From Pseudomonas tehranensis (lineage in GTDB: Bacteria; Pseudomonadota; Gammaproteobacteria; Pseudomonadales; Pseudomonadaceae): a stretch of 60,233 nucleotides of DNA. This document shows, piece after piece, positions 48,118 through 57,567 of this stretch. The position numbers and the translations under genes are program-made. Position 1 is the first letter of the stretch, and each line of letters opens with the position of its first letter. The DNA is taken from positions 1-60,233 of the forward strand of contig NZ_JABWQV010000009.1 of assembly GCF_014268615.1 (NCBI RefSeq), in the 5' to 3' direction. The notes beneath the pieces are model-generated. The model was not told the DNA's origin and did not search any database. It saw only the letters and a program-made list of their open reading frames with translations.

Positions 48118-50453
48118 TGGGCGGGCTCCGTAACCGCTGTCGCGTGGGCCTGATGCCCGGCCCACGGCGCCAGCATGAAACTGAAGGCCAGCCCCAGGCT
48201 GACCGCCAGGCCGAAGTTGCTCACCGCCGGCGTGCTGGAAACTGCCAACAGGCCGAACGACAACCAGGTGGTGACTGCCGCCAGCAGGGTGCCCAGCAGG
48301 CTCACCGCGGCGCCGCCAATCTGTTCGCGCATCAGGATCGCGTAATCGACGCCGATGGCGGTGACCAGCAACAGACCGAACAGCCCGAAAAGGGTCAGCG
48401 GCTGGCCCAGCCAGCCGAGGCTCGCCAGGCTGCACAGCGCCGCCAGCAACGGCAGGGCGACGACGCGAAGGGCGCCGCCGACGCCGAACGGCCAGGTCAA
48501 TAACAGCAGGATGAGCACGCAGGAGGCCAGTTTCAATTCGGCGGCGCTGACTTGCGTGGCGGCAAAGACCCGGTTCAGGTCCCCCAGGCGATCGACCAGT
48601 TGTACGCCGGGCAGATCCAGCGTCTGGACCCTGAGTAGTGCTGCATCATTCAAACCTTGCAGGCTGACGACCGCCGCCACGCCGTCTGTCGTTGGACCGA
48701 GCCAGAGTGTGCGGTACGGTTCGGCCAGGGGGCCGGTCAGCGCGGTATCGATGTCGGTCACCGGCAAGGCCTGCAATTGTGCCAGTTCGGTTTGCAGTGC
48801 GTTGACCGGAACGCCCAGGTCCAGCAGCGGTTGCCAGAACGCCGGCAACCGGGCCAGGGCTTCACGCACTTTCTGCTGTTCGGCGGGAGGGCTGAGCAGT
48901 TGGTTCAGCGACAGGTAGCCCTCAAGCTTCTTCAGGGCAATCAACTGCTCCAATCGCTCGTTGAGCACCGTCTGACGCTCCAGTAGGTGTGACTGGTTAT
49001 CGGCGCGGATCAGGAAAAACTGGCTGGTGGGTTGGAAACCGGTGATACGGGCGATGGCCTGGGCTTCGTCGGTCAACTGCTCGGGCGTGCCGATCCATTG
49101 GCGGATGTCGTTTTTCGTGGTCAGTTGCCAGAGGCCGCCGGCGCAGAAAATCAGCAAGAGACCCAACAAGACCGGTGTACGCACCCGCGCCAGCAACGCT
49201 TCGCGCGCCCTGAGCAGGTGTTCGCACAGCCGCAGCGGCCACTGGGCCGGGTGTAAGTCCACGCCCTTGAGCAGCGCCGGCAAGAGGCAAACCGCTGTCA
49301 GGTAAGCACCGATCAAACCGGCGGCGGAGAATATCGCGATCTGGGTCAGGGCCGGGAAAGGCGTCCAGGCCAGGGCTAGGTAGCCGATGCAGGTGGTCGC
49401 CAGGCTCAGGCTCAGCCCTGGCAGGGTTAGGCGCAGGGCCGACCAACTGCGCCACGGTTTGAGGCTCCAGCTTTTGGACAGGTAGTGCAGCGGGTAATCC
49501 ACCGCCACACCGATCAGGCTGGAACCCAGCACCAGGGTCATGACATGCATGCGACCGAACAGCGCCACGCAGGCCACCGCCCCGAACAGAATGCCCACCA
49601 GTACCGGTACGAATGCCAGCCACGCTCGCAAGCGTCGGAAGGCCAGCAACAGCAATAGCAAAATGCCGATTGTCGCCCCGCCGCCGACCCAGGTGATTTC
49701 CCGCGAAGCCTGTTGTTGACCACTGGCGGCGTATAGCAGGCCGCTGGCCGCCAGCAATTGCCCTTGGGTCTGGCCCGCCTGAGCACGGCTGCGTTGCAGC
49801 AGGTCGGCCACTTGCAGCGGCAGGTCCATGTCGAAAGCGTTGCCATGGGTGCGGGCTCGCAACAGCACCCAGTGTTTGCCGTCGGCTTCAGCGATCAGCG
49901 CGCCGCTGCCCACGTCCAGCTGTATCGCTCCGCGTTGGGGCTGGCTGTTCTGGATGCGCCCGGTCAGGCCCAGCCAGTCGTCCTGGCTCGGCACCAGGCT
50001 GAAGCCGCTGAATGGATCGAAGAGCGCCTGCACCCGTTGCTGGATGAAAGCCTGGGGCTGATCGATCAGTTGTTGCCGATCCGCTGCCGAGAGCATTGCC
50101 AGTCGCCCTTCGAGCAATTGCGTGCGCAAGGCCGGCAGGTCGGCCTGCAACGTCCACTGGACCTTGTCGAACAAACCGCTGGCCTGCCACTGCTCGCCAA
50201 GGGTTTGCGCCAGAGTGATCGCCTGCTGGCGCTCGGTGTGCCCGACCAGTAGCAGCACCTCGCGGTTGAGGGGTTCTTGCATGCGTTGTTCGGCGATGAG
50301 TTCAAGCGCATCAGGAGCGGTACCGGGCACCAGCTCCATGAGGTTGGCCGACAGCGGCGCGCCATTGCGCCACTGCCAACCGGCCAGCGCCAGTACCGCC
50401 AACAGCAGAATCAGGAACAGCCGCGGAAGCCTGTGTTCACTCGGCAAAGTCAT
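48114..50453 (-). CDS. MMPL/RND-family lipid exporter
   Basis: The 779-residue inner-membrane protein has two repeats of one membrane helix, a large periplasmic loop (about 30-240 and 430-620) and five helices. DYPLHYL (about 325) and DYAILMREQ (about 697) correspond to the acidic helix-4 relay motifs of RND/MMPL transporters. It would flip or extract the lipid-linked aryl polyene for delivery to the LolA-like carrier. It starts inside the 3' end of the LolA-like gene and overlaps the next gene by four bases. Confidence 0.88.
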   Translation of the reverse strand: MTLPSEHRLPRLFLILLLAVLALAGWQWRNGAPLSANLMELVPGTAPDALELIAEQRMQEPLNREVLLLVGHTERQQAITLAQTLGEQWQASGLFDKVQWTLQADLPALRTQLLEGRLAMLSAADRQQLIDQPQAFIQQRVQALFDPFSGFSLVPSQDDWLGLTGRIQNSQPQRGAIQLDVGSGALIAEADGKHWVLLRARTHGNAFDMDLPLQVADLLQRSRAQAGQTQGQLLAASGLLYAASGQQQASREITWVGGGATIGILLLLLLAFRRLRAWLAFVPVLVGILFGAVACVALFGRMHVMTLVLGSSLIGVAVDYPLHYLSKSWSLKPWRSWSALRLTLPGLSLSLATTCIGYLALAWTPFPALTQIAIFSAAGLIGAYLTAVCLLPALLKGVDLHPAQWPLRLCEHLLRAREALLARVRTPVLLGLLLIFCAGGLWQLTTKNDIRQWIGTPEQLTDEAQAIARITGFQPTSQFFLIRADNQSHLLERQTVLNERLEQLIALKKLEGYLSLNQLLSPPAEQQKVREALARLPAFWQPLLDLGVPVNALQTELAQLQALPVTDIDTALTGPLAEPYRTLWLGPTTDGVAAVVSLQGLNDAALLRVQTLDLPGVQLVDRLGDLNRVFAATQVSAAELKLASCVLILLLLTWPFGVGGALRVVALPLLAALCSLASLGWLGQPLTLFGLFGLLLVTAIGVDYAILMREQIGGAAVSLLGTLLAAVTTWLSFGLLAVSSTPAVSNFGLAVSLGLAFSFMLAPWAGHQAHATAVTEPAQ

Positions 50454-51030
50454 GTTGCTCCGCTTCGCTCAAGGCTTTCGTGTGGGTGCTGTCCTGCATG
50501 CGCAGCACGGTACGGTCACCCTGGGTTTCCAGCAGTTCGATGCGCTGCACCAGTTCGCCGCCATCGATGTTGATCTGCTTGAAGATTTGTTTGAGCAGCA
50601 CCGAGCGCGGGGTCAAGGTGAGTTTCCACTGCTGCGGTTGGCCCGACAGATTGAGGTCGAAGTCCCGCTGCAGGCCGCTGCTGTCGCCCTGTAACACCGC
50701 AAGGAACAGACGATTCTGCTCGGCGCCGGCACTCTTGTTCGGCAGTGTCTGCCAGGTGCCGCCATCGCGCCGGGCGATTCCCTGGGGGGTGATGCGGTAA
50801 TCCTGCTGCAGCGGGGTTTGCAGCAGCCACAGCAGGCCATGGTTTTTTGCCAATACGAAGCGGCCCTTGCTGGTGAGCGGCTGGGGCAGGGCGCGCAGGT
50901 GCTTTTCCTGGATGAACTGGCCGTGGATCACGTCCGGGCGCGCCAGTTGTTCGCTCAACTGTTGCAAGTCGAACGCCTGGGCCAAGGGCGACAGGCCCCC
51001 CAGCAGCAACCAGATGAACAGGCGCTTCAC
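50437..51030 (-). CDS. LolA-like periplasmic carrier protein
   Basis: This 197-residue protein has a signal peptide ending LAQA and the half-barrel LolA signature (GQFIQEKHLRALPQPLTSKG). In aryl polyene loci a LolA homologue is thought to shuttle the hydrophobic product to the outer membrane. GTG 51030 is chosen: it overlaps the thioesterase stop (GTGA) and has GAGGAAA upstream. Confidence 0.85.
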   Translation of the reverse strand: MKRLFIWLLLGGLSPLAQAFDLQQLSEQLARPDVIHGQFIQEKHLRALPQPLTSKGRFVLAKNHGLLWLLQTPLQQDYRITPQGIARRDGGTWQTLPNKSAGAEQNRLFLAVLQGDSSGLQRDFDLNLSGQPQQWKLTLTPRSVLLKQIFKQINIDGGELVQRIELLETQGDRTVLRMQDSTHTKALSEAEQHDFAE

Positions 51031-51452
51031 GGTAGTTTCCTCTCGACGGCTTGGACAAAGACCCGCGGTGAGGCCAATAGCATTTCGCGACTGGCGACGT
51101 CCACCGCCACTTGCACCGAGCTGGCGCGGGTCAGGCGTTCGCCGGTGCTCGCGTCGCTGATCAGGTAATTGATCTTCAGGCGGTTTTCCCATTCCACCAG
51201 GCTGGCGCGCACGGTCAGGGTCTGACCGAACACGGCGCTGCGCACGTAGCGCAGTTGCAGGTCGATCACCGGCCAGGCATGGCCGGAGGCGAGCATGTCG
51301 TTGTAGTTGTGGCCGATCAGGTCGAGCAAGGCGCAGCGGGCCACTTCCAGGTACTTGACGTAGTGACCGTGCCAGACCACGTTCATCGAATCGACATCGA
51401 AAAACGGCACCACGATCTGCGTTTCGACGTGCAACACCCCTTGGCTACGCAT
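51027..51452 (-). CDS. Acyl-CoA/ACP thioesterase (4HBT hotdog)
   Basis: The 141-residue hotdog protein carries FFDVDSMNVVWHGHYVKYLE near the N-terminus, with Asp and His as in 4-hydroxybenzoyl-CoA thioesterase-like enzymes. It could release stalled or finished chains from ACP. ATG 51452 lies within the end of the ammonia-lyase gene, an eight-base overlap. It overlaps the next gene by four bases. Confidence 0.88.
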   Translation of the reverse strand: MRSQGVLHVETQIVVPFFDVDSMNVVWHGHYVKYLEVARCALLDLIGHNYNDMLASGHAWPVIDLQLRYVRSAVFGQTLTVRASLVEWENRLKINYLISDASTGERLTRASSVQVAVDVASREMLLASPRVFVQAVERKLP

Positions 51453-52989
51453 GCAGCCTCCAGTGTTGCTCGGCGATGCGCTGCAGGCACAGGCGCAATT
51501 CGCCTTCCAAGGCCCGGTCTTCGATGACCGGCGGGAAATCCACAGCCAGTTGTTCGTGCATGTCGGCCAGGGCCGGCGGCAGCGGTCGGGCATCTTCGGC
51601 ACGGCTGCGCAACCACACGCCCTGGTTGGCGGCCAGCAGTGTCGCGGCGGCCACTTGTTCGGTCAGTTCCAGCACGCGGATCGCATCCCGGGCAGCGATG
51701 GTGCCCATGCTCACTTTGTCCTGGTTGTGGCATTCGGTGGAGCGCGAGAACACGCTGGCCGGCATGGTGTTTTTCAAGGCTTCGGCGGTCCAGGCGCTGG
51801 TGCCGATCTGCACCGCCTTGAAGCCATGGTTGAGCATCGCTCGCTCGGCGCTGGCGCCGGACAGGTTGCTTGGCAAACCGTGGTTGTAGCGTTCGTCGAC
51901 CAATAGCGCGAGCTGGCGGTCCAGCAGATCGGCGACGTTGGCCACCAGATTCTTGAGGCTGTCCATGGCAAAGGCGATATGCCCGCCATAGAAATGCCCG
52001 CCGTGCAGTACGCGCTCGGCTTCGGCATCGATGATCGGGTTGTCGTTGGCGCTGTTGAGCTCGATTTCGATGAATGAACGTAACCAGTTCAGACTGTCGG
52101 CCAGCACGCCGAGCACGTGGGGGGCGCAGCGCAGGGAGTAGCGATCCTGCAGGCGATGCAGCGGCGCGGTGGGGGCGTCGATCGCCAGGTCTTTGCGCAG
52201 CCACGCGGCCACTTGCATCTGCCCCGGATGCGGCTTGGCGGCGAACAGGCGCTCGTCGAAGTGCTCCGGGTTGCCTTGCAGCGCGACCACGTTCAGCGCG
52301 GTGATGCGGGTCGCCAGTTGCAACAGGTAGTCGGCGCGGGCAAAGGCCAGGCAGGCCAGGCCGGTCATCACGGCGGTGCCGTTCATCAGCGCCAGGGCTT
52401 CCTTGGGCCGCAGCACCAGCGGCGTCCAGCCCAGTTCGCGATGCACATCGGCGGCGAGCCGACGTTCGTCGCGGTACATCACTTCCCGTTCGCCGGAGAG
52501 GGTGGCGGCGACATAGGACAGGGGCGTCAGGTCTCCGCTGGCGCCCACCGAGCCTTCTTCCGGAATCAGCGGCAGGATGTCATGTTCGAGAAAGGCCTGG
52601 AGCCGCTCCAGCAGTTCCACGCGCACCCCGGACACGCCGTGGCACAGTGACTGCAATCGCGCGGCCAGCACGGCGCGGGTGGCCTGCGGGTCCAGCAGTT
52701 TGCCCAGGCCGCAACCGTGGAACGTATACAAGTGACGGGGCAGGGCCTCGACGTGGTGCAACGGCACGGCTACCACGCAGGAGTCGCCGTAACCGGTGGT
52801 CACGCCGTAGATCACGCCTTCCTTGTCCAGCAAAGAGTCGAGGAATTGCGCACCCTTGGCGATGCGCTGGCGGAATGCCGGATCATCCTGCAACCGCGTC
52901 TGCACCTGACGATTGGCCAGGGCCAGTACGTCCTCGATGCGCAAGGGGTGTTCGCCGAAAGTTACCGGCTCAAGAGTGGGCATCGTCAT
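51445..52989 (-). CDS. HAL/PAL/TAL-family aromatic amino acid ammonia lyase
   Basis: The 514-residue enzyme has the MIO-forming triad Ala150-Ser151-Gly152 in GSVGASGDLTPLSY and the catalytic Tyr in IYGVTTGYG (Tyr61). A family motif, NDNPIID, lies near residue 325. It eliminates ammonia from histidine, tyrosine or phenylalanine; here a cinnamate-type starter for the aryl polyene is the natural guess. His91 in the FHGCGLG segment sits in the selectivity region, favouring Tyr or His over Phe, but this is uncertain. ATG 52989 has GGAAG upstream and overlaps the acyltransferase gene by 20 bases. Confidence 0.88.
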   Translation of the reverse strand: MTMPTLEPVTFGEHPLRIEDVLALANRQVQTRLQDDPAFRQRIAKGAQFLDSLLDKEGVIYGVTTGYGDSCVVAVPLHHVEALPRHLYTFHGCGLGKLLDPQATRAVLAARLQSLCHGVSGVRVELLERLQAFLEHDILPLIPEEGSVGASGDLTPLSYVAATLSGEREVMYRDERRLAADVHRELGWTPLVLRPKEALALMNGTAVMTGLACLAFARADYLLQLATRITALNVVALQGNPEHFDERLFAAKPHPGQMQVAAWLRKDLAIDAPTAPLHRLQDRYSLRCAPHVLGVLADSLNWLRSFIEIELNSANDNPIIDAEAERVLHGGHFYGGHIAFAMDSLKNLVANVADLLDRQLALLVDERYNHGLPSNLSGASAERAMLNHGFKAVQIGTSAWTAEALKNTMPASVFSRSTECHNQDKVSMGTIAARDAIRVLELTEQVAAATLLAANQGVWLRSRAEDARPLPPALADMHEQLAVDFPPVIEDRALEGELRLCLQRIAEQHWRLHA

Positions 52990-53914
52990 CGGTCTTCCAG
53001 AAAGGGTAAAAGTTGAACCACTGTTGCGGTGCCTGGAGGCAATAGTGCGCCAGGCGCTGGGCGTAGAGGCCGGCCCAATGGGTGATGACCTGCTCGCGGT
53101 CGCTGCGTTTCCACACCACCGCCTCGGCAAAGGGTTCGAGGGTGACTCGATAGCGCCCCTCGTGCTTGAGGCACATCAGCAGGTTGATCGGGCATTTGAG
53201 CAGCCCGGCCAGCAGCCAGGGCCCTTGGGGAAATGCCGCCGGGCGCCCCATGAAGTCCACGGTCACGGTGCGTGCGCCGTGCAGCGGGATGCGGTCGCCG
53301 GCGATCGCCAGCCACTCGCCGCGCTCCAGGCGTTCGCTCAGTTGCAGCATGATCACCGGGTCCAGCTCGCTGACCTGGATCAGCCGCAGATGCGTGGCGC
53401 CGGCTTCCCCCAGCAAACGATTGAACTGTTCGGCGTGCTTGGTGTGCACCAGCACGTTCATGGTCACTTTCTCGCCCAGCTCGGCCAGGGCCCGGCACAT
53501 TTCCAGGTTGCCCAGGTGCGCCCCCACCAGCATCTGCCCACGGCCATCGCGCAAGTGATTGCGCAGCAATGCCGGATCGACGATGTCGATCTGTTCCAGG
53601 CTCAGTTTGCCGTTCCAGACGTCGAGCTTGTCCAGCAGGGAGTCGGCAAACGCCATGAACTGCCCGAACACTCGCCAATGGCTGGGGCGCAGCTCGGTGC
53701 GGCCGCTCCAGTCGGCCAGGTGCTGCTGGTATTGCCAGGCTGCCTGCCGGGCGCTGCGGCCGAAAATGAAGAAGTACAGGACGATGCCGTAGAGCAACGG
53801 GCTCAATAAGCGGCGGCCCAATACCTTGGCGGCGAACGCAGTGAGTTTCATCAGCCAGAAACTGCCGCGCTCCTGGCGGTCGGCCCAGTGCTGCTTGTCT
53901 GTCTCAAGGCTCAT
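52970..53914 (-). CDS. LpxL/HtrB-type lipid acyltransferase
   Basis: The 314-residue membrane-associated protein has a hydrophobic helix near 25-45 and the HX4E motif in GAHLGNLEM (about 130), the catalytic centre of lipid A late acyltransferases. It likely transfers an acyl chain, possibly the polyene itself, to a lipid or sugar acceptor. ATG 53914 overlaps the glycosyltransferase stop (ATGA). Confidence 0.87.
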   Translation of the reverse strand: MSLETDKQHWADRQERGSFWLMKLTAFAAKVLGRRLLSPLLYGIVLYFFIFGRSARQAAWQYQQHLADWSGRTELRPSHWRVFGQFMAFADSLLDKLDVWNGKLSLEQIDIVDPALLRNHLRDGRGQMLVGAHLGNLEMCRALAELGEKVTMNVLVHTKHAEQFNRLLGEAGATHLRLIQVSELDPVIMLQLSERLERGEWLAIAGDRIPLHGARTVTVDFMGRPAAFPQGPWLLAGLLKCPINLLMCLKHEGRYRVTLEPFAEAVVWKRSDREQVITHWAGLYAQRLAHYCLQAPQQWFNFYPFWKTDDDAHS

Positions 53915-54645
53915 GTTCGCCACCGTCGCCAGAGAATCAGGGGAGAGCGCACCAGCATGCCGAAGAACAACCGGGTGTGCATGCTGGAAATCAGTACGTT
54001 GTCGTGGAACAGGCGAAAGTGCGAAACCCCGTCCAAGGGGTAGTGAACCCGGGTACGCACCCAGCGCATCGGTTGATTGCGCCAGGCCAGGCGCACCAGG
54101 ATGTCGGAGTCGAAATCCATGCGCTTGCCAATGTTCGCCGAATCGATCAGCGTCAGGACCGGTGGCAAGGGGTAGACCCGAAACCCGCACATCGAGTCGC
54201 GGATTTGCAGGGACAGGCTGTTGATCCAGACCATGACATGCGTCAGGTAGCGTGCATACAAGCGGCCTTTGGGCACGCTTTCATCGTATTGCGGATAACC
54301 GCAGATCAGCGCCTGCGGGTGGGCGCGGGATTGCTCGATGAAGTTCCTCACGTCGCCAAGATCGTGTTGCCCGTCGGCATCGACCTGCAGGGCGTGGCTG
54401 AAGCCCAGGCGCGACGCTTCCCGCAGACCGGTCATCACCGCGCCACCCTTGCCTTGATTGATTGCCAGCCTGACCAGATGAACCTGCTCGCCCTCGGCCA
54501 GCCGCTCCAATACCGCCGCGCAGGCCGGGCTGCTGGCGTCGTCCACCAGCACGCAGGGCAAACCGTCGGCGAGCAGTGCCTGCACCACGGTCGCGATGGC
54601 GGTTTCGTGGTTGTAGACCGGGATGACGGCGCAGGGGTTATGCAT
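53911..54645 (-). CDS. Family 2 glycosyltransferase
   Basis: The 244-residue protein begins with a GT-A fold: CAVIPVYNHE, VLVDDASS (near 36) and the DxD-like QVDADGQHD (near 85), followed by FRVYPLPP. It would transfer a sugar from a nucleotide donor. Its pairing with the LpxL-type gene suggests assembly of a glycolipid anchor. ATG 54645 has GGGTAGG upstream; an earlier in-frame start would run through an intergenic repeat. Confidence 0.87.
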   Translation of the reverse strand: MHNPCAVIPVYNHETAIATVVQALLADGLPCVLVDDASSPACAAVLERLAEGEQVHLVRLAINQGKGGAVMTGLREASRLGFSHALQVDADGQHDLGDVRNFIEQSRAHPQALICGYPQYDESVPKGRLYARYLTHVMVWINSLSLQIRDSMCGFRVYPLPPVLTLIDSANIGKRMDFDSDILVRLAWRNQPMRWVRTRVHYPLDGVSHFRLFHDNVLISSMHTRLFFGMLVRSPLILWRRWRT

Positions 54646-54682
54646 AGAACCTACCCTTTTGACGGGGGAGCTTGCTGGCACT

Positions 54683-54811
54683 GTAGGCGCTGCCGAAGGC
54701 TGCGATCCTTTGATCTTTCGCTTTGCACTCAATTGATAGGGACAAGATCGCAGCCTCGTTGCACTCGACAGCTCCTACGTAACCCCGCGGGAGCAAGCGC
54801 CCTCGCCACAG
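54683..54811. repeat. Extragenic palindromic repeat inside the aryl polyene operon
   Basis: AGGCTGCGATC (54697-54707) and GATCGCAGCCT (54746-54756) form a perfect 11-bp inverted repeat inside an outer GTAGG/CCTAC pair (54683-54687 and 54774-54778). This resembles the 'GTAGGAGCTGCCGAAGGCTGCGATC' class of pseudomonad repeats. A second, REP-like GCGGGAGCAAGC segment lies at about 54788-54799. It fills the only sizeable gap within the operon (54646-54824). Confidence 0.65.
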
Positions 54812-54824
54812 GAGGGCGGTGCGA

Positions 54825-56504
54825 TTAATCATCGGCCACCCCCAGGACGATCCGCCCACTCGAACAGGCCGCCGTGTCATTGCGATAAGCGAAATACAGC
54901 TTGCCGCGCTCGCGGTCGAAACGCAGGTGCAGCTGGATTTCATCGCCGGGGCGCATCAGTTGCTGGAACTTCAGCACTTCCATGCCGACGAACCGCGGTG
55001 GCAGGTCCATCAGTTGTCGGCCCAGGCTCAAGGCCCAGTCGACCTGCACCACACCGGGCAGTACCGGTGCGGTGGGAAAGTGGCCGCTGAAATACGCCAG
55101 GTCCGGGGGCACTAGCAGTTGCAGGCTCCATTGCCCGTCGGTTTCGACCTGTTCGAGCACTTGCGGGGCTTTGGGGCGCGCAGCCATCAGCAGGGCTTCG
55201 ACTTCGGCCTGGGGCAGCTTGCCTTGGGCGTTGAGCGGCAACTGCCGCAGCCAGCGCCAGCGCCGAGGCAAGGCGAGGGTTTCGCAGTGTTCGCTCAAGT
55301 GACGACGCAAGGCCTCGGTCACGGCGCGTCGACCCAGGTTGCGCAAGGCGTGCAGGCCGCTTTCGCTCAGCACCAGCAGCGCCCCGAGGGAGGCGCGATT
55401 TTCCTGGACCACCCCCATTCGGGCTTCGCTGACCCAGTCGTGGGCCATCAACGCCTGTTCCAGCATGGGCAGTGAGATGCGTTTTTCTTCAAGCTTGACG
55501 ATGCGATCCAGCCGTCCGAGCAGTTCGAAGCGTCCATCCTCGGCGATCCGCGCTGCGTCGGCGGTGTGTTCCACATGTCCGGCCGGCAGATAAGGTGAGG
55601 CGATCAGCAAGGCGCCGTCACTGTCCTGGCTCAGCTTTACGTCGGCGAAGGGCTGCCATAAGCCTGCGCCCTGACGCCAGGCGATGCCGCCGGTTTCCGA
55701 ACTGCCAAAGATTTCTGTCGGCCATTGCCCCAGTCGCTGGTGCAGGCTTTGGGCAGCCTCGGTCGGCAAGGCTCCTCCAGAGGAAAATACCCGGCGTACG
55801 CAGCTCAATGCTGGCCAGTCGAGGTTATCGCCCATGCGCTTGAGCAAGGCCGGGCTGGCGACCCAGGCAAAAGCCGGATACTGACGGCTGGCGCGTTGCA
55901 GGTCTTCGGGAAAGGCCAGTTGCCGGCGCACGAATGTACGCCCGGCGCACAGCGGCCACAGCACCCGAAACAGCAGGCCATAGATGTGCTGGGTAGCGAC
56001 GCTGCCGATCATGCAGGCCGGGCCCAGGTCGGCACCCCACAATTGCTCCAGAGCCTGGACTTCGTTACTCAACTGACGCAGGGTTTTCTCGATGCGCTTG
56101 GGCTCGCCGCTTGACCCGGAGGTGCACAGGCTCAGGCAGCACTGATCGAGGTCCAATTCAGTGGCCTCAAGGGGGGCTAGTCGCAGATCGTCGAGACGGA
56201 TGTCCGTGGGTTGATCGGTCAACCACAGGTCGACGTCCGCCGACCAGCGCTGGCGGGTCTGGGCTTGCAGGTCGGCGGGAAGCAGGACGCTGGCCCCGGC
56301 GCGCCAGGCACCGAGCAGGGCCACCGCCAGGTCGGCGGCGTCTTCCAGGTGCACCGCTAGGCGCCGTACGCCGCGGGCCTGCAGACCAGCGGCCAGGCTC
56401 AGCGCCGCGTCCCGCAGTTGCGAGTGGCTCAGCGCCGGGTCGACGGCCACAGCACGTTCCGGCTGGGCTGTGAGCAACATCTGCTCAAGTGTTATCCAAT
56501 TCAT
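54825..56504 (-). CDS. AMP-dependent ligase fused to FabA/Z-type dehydratase (ApeH-ApeI-like fusion)
   Basis: The 559-residue protein joins two enzymes. Residues 1 to about 450 are an ANL-superfamily adenylating domain with TSGSSGEPK at 128-136, FGSSETGG near 265 and [13 protein letters not shown] near 345; it would activate an aromatic acid onto ACP. From about 460 a hotdog dehydratase follows with [12 protein letters not shown], where His475 is the FabA/Z catalytic His. ATG 56504 overlaps the upstream stop (ATGA). In characterised aryl polyene loci I recall these as separate proteins (ApeH, ApeI). Confidence 0.87.
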   Translation of the reverse strand: MNWITLEQMLLTAQPERAVAVDPALSHSQLRDAALSLAAGLQARGVRRLAVHLEDAADLAVALLGAWRAGASVLLPADLQAQTRQRWSADVDLWLTDQPTDIRLDDLRLAPLEATELDLDQCCLSLCTSGSSGEPKRIEKTLRQLSNEVQALEQLWGADLGPACMIGSVATQHIYGLLFRVLWPLCAGRTFVRRQLAFPEDLQRASRQYPAFAWVASPALLKRMGDNLDWPALSCVRRVFSSGGALPTEAAQSLHQRLGQWPTEIFGSSETGGIAWRQGAGLWQPFADVKLSQDSDGALLIASPYLPAGHVEHTADAARIAEDGRFELLGRLDRIVKLEEKRISLPMLEQALMAHDWVSEARMGVVQENRASLGALLVLSESGLHALRNLGRRAVTEALRRHLSEHCETLALPRRWRWLRQLPLNAQGKLPQAEVEALLMAARPKAPQVLEQVETDGQWSLQLLVPPDLAYFSGHFPTAPVLPGVVQVDWALSLGRQLMDLPPRFVGMEVLKFQQLMRPGDEIQLHLRFDRERGKLYFAYRNDTAACSSGRIVLGVADD

Positions 56505-57046
56505 GGGCGGCCTCTTACCCGTTGTCGTATAAGCCATTCAATGGCAAACAGCAGCCCCATCAATCCGTAGGAAATCAGGCCGGTGTACAACATCCACCAG
56601 CTCAGCGGCGCCCAGAGGGTCAGGGCGGCGGCGAGCAAGCCGTTACACAGGAAAAACACACTCCAGACCACCGTGACCTGGCGGGTATACACCACCGCGT
56701 TGGCCGGTAGCTGCGGTTCGCGCAGGCGCGCCAGGCGCTCGACCATCGGCGGACCGTATTTCAGGCTCAGGGTGAACAGCCCGAGCATGAAGGCGCTGAT
56801 CAGCACCGGATACCAGCGCAGCAGGAGCGGGCTGTCGAACAGCGCGAGCAATACACTGAAGGCAATCGCGGTAACCGCCATCCAGCGGCTGCCGGGCCCG
56901 CCTTTGCCGAGCAAAGTCCGGGCCAGCCACAGGCTACCCAGCAGCAGGCCGAACTGCCATGGGGCGAAATACTCCATGCCGAAATACACCGCAAAGGGGT
57001 ACAACAGGCCCACCAGCAGCAGGCCTAGGCCAATCAGCCGGGTCAT
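56501..57046 (-). CDS. COG4648-type membrane protein of the aryl polyene cluster
   Basis: The 181-residue protein has about five hydrophobic segments (near 4-22, 27-43, 55-90, 125-145 and 150-170) and no catalytic motif I recognise. A protein of this type (COG4648) is a regular member of aryl polyene loci. It may be a scaffold for the membrane-bound complex. Four-base overlaps link it to both neighbours. Confidence 0.8.
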   Translation of the reverse strand: MTRLIGLGLLLVGLLYPFAVYFGMEYFAPWQFGLLLGSLWLARTLLGKGGPGSRWMAVTAIAFSVLLALFDSPLLLRWYPVLISAFMLGLFTLSLKYGPPMVERLARLREPQLPANAVVYTRQVTVVWSVFFLCNGLLAAALTLWAPLSWWMLYTGLISYGLMGLLFAIEWLIRQRVRGRP

Positions 57047-57297
57047 GCGGCCGGTTGAACCAGTCGATAGACCGCCTCGACCACGTCGTTGACGGTGCGC
57101 ACCGACTTGAATTCTTCGGCGGCGATCTTCTTGCCGGTCTGGCGCTTGATGTGATCGATCAGGTCGACCGCGTCGATGCTGTCGATTTCCAGGTCCTGGT
57201 ACAGGTTCGACTCCAGTGTCACGCGCTCAGGGTCCAGCTCGAAAAGCTCGACCAGAGCATCGCGCAGGGTGTTGAAAATGTCGTCACGAGTTTGCAT
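57043..57297 (-). CDS. Acyl carrier protein (first of two)
   Basis: This 84-residue ACP has Ser40 in the EIDSID phosphopantetheine motif. Acidic helix II residues follow. It is one of the paired ACPs of aryl polyene loci (ApeE/ApeF type); one probably carries the starter and the other the growing chain. It overlaps the COG4648 gene by four bases. Confidence 0.93.
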   Translation of the reverse strand: MQTRDDIFNTLRDALVELFELDPERVTLESNLYQDLEIDSIDAVDLIDHIKRQTGKKIAAEEFKSVRTVNDVVEAVYRLVQPAA

Positions 57298-57306
57298 GGT
57301 CCGGTC

Positions 57307-57567
57307 TCAGGCTACGCGATTTGCAGTGACGAAGGCCGCAAGGCTTGCCACATTGCTGAAATGGTTGCGGGTGTCCTTGGCATCGGCATCGATCTTGATG
57401 CCGTACTCTCTTTGGATCGCCAGGCCCAGCTCCAGGGCATCCACCGAGTCCAGGCCCAGGCCTTCGCCGAAGAGGGTCTGATGGTCGCCGATATCGTCGG
57501 TGCTGATGTCCTCCAGGCCGAGGGCATCAATGATCAGCTGTTTGATGTCATGGTGCAGATCGCTCAT
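57307..57567 (-). CDS. Acyl carrier protein (second of two)
   Basis: The 86-residue ACP has Ser41 in GLDSVD as the phosphopantetheine site. It is divergent from its neighbour, suggesting a division of labour. Its start lies inside the PlsC-type gene (20-base overlap). No phosphopantetheinyl transferase gene is seen in the cluster, so a genomic one must serve. Confidence 0.93.
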   Translation of the reverse strand: MSDLHHDIKQLIIDALGLEDISTDDIGDHQTLFGEGLGLDSVDALELGLAIQREYGIKIDADAKDTRNHFSNVASLAAFVTANRVA

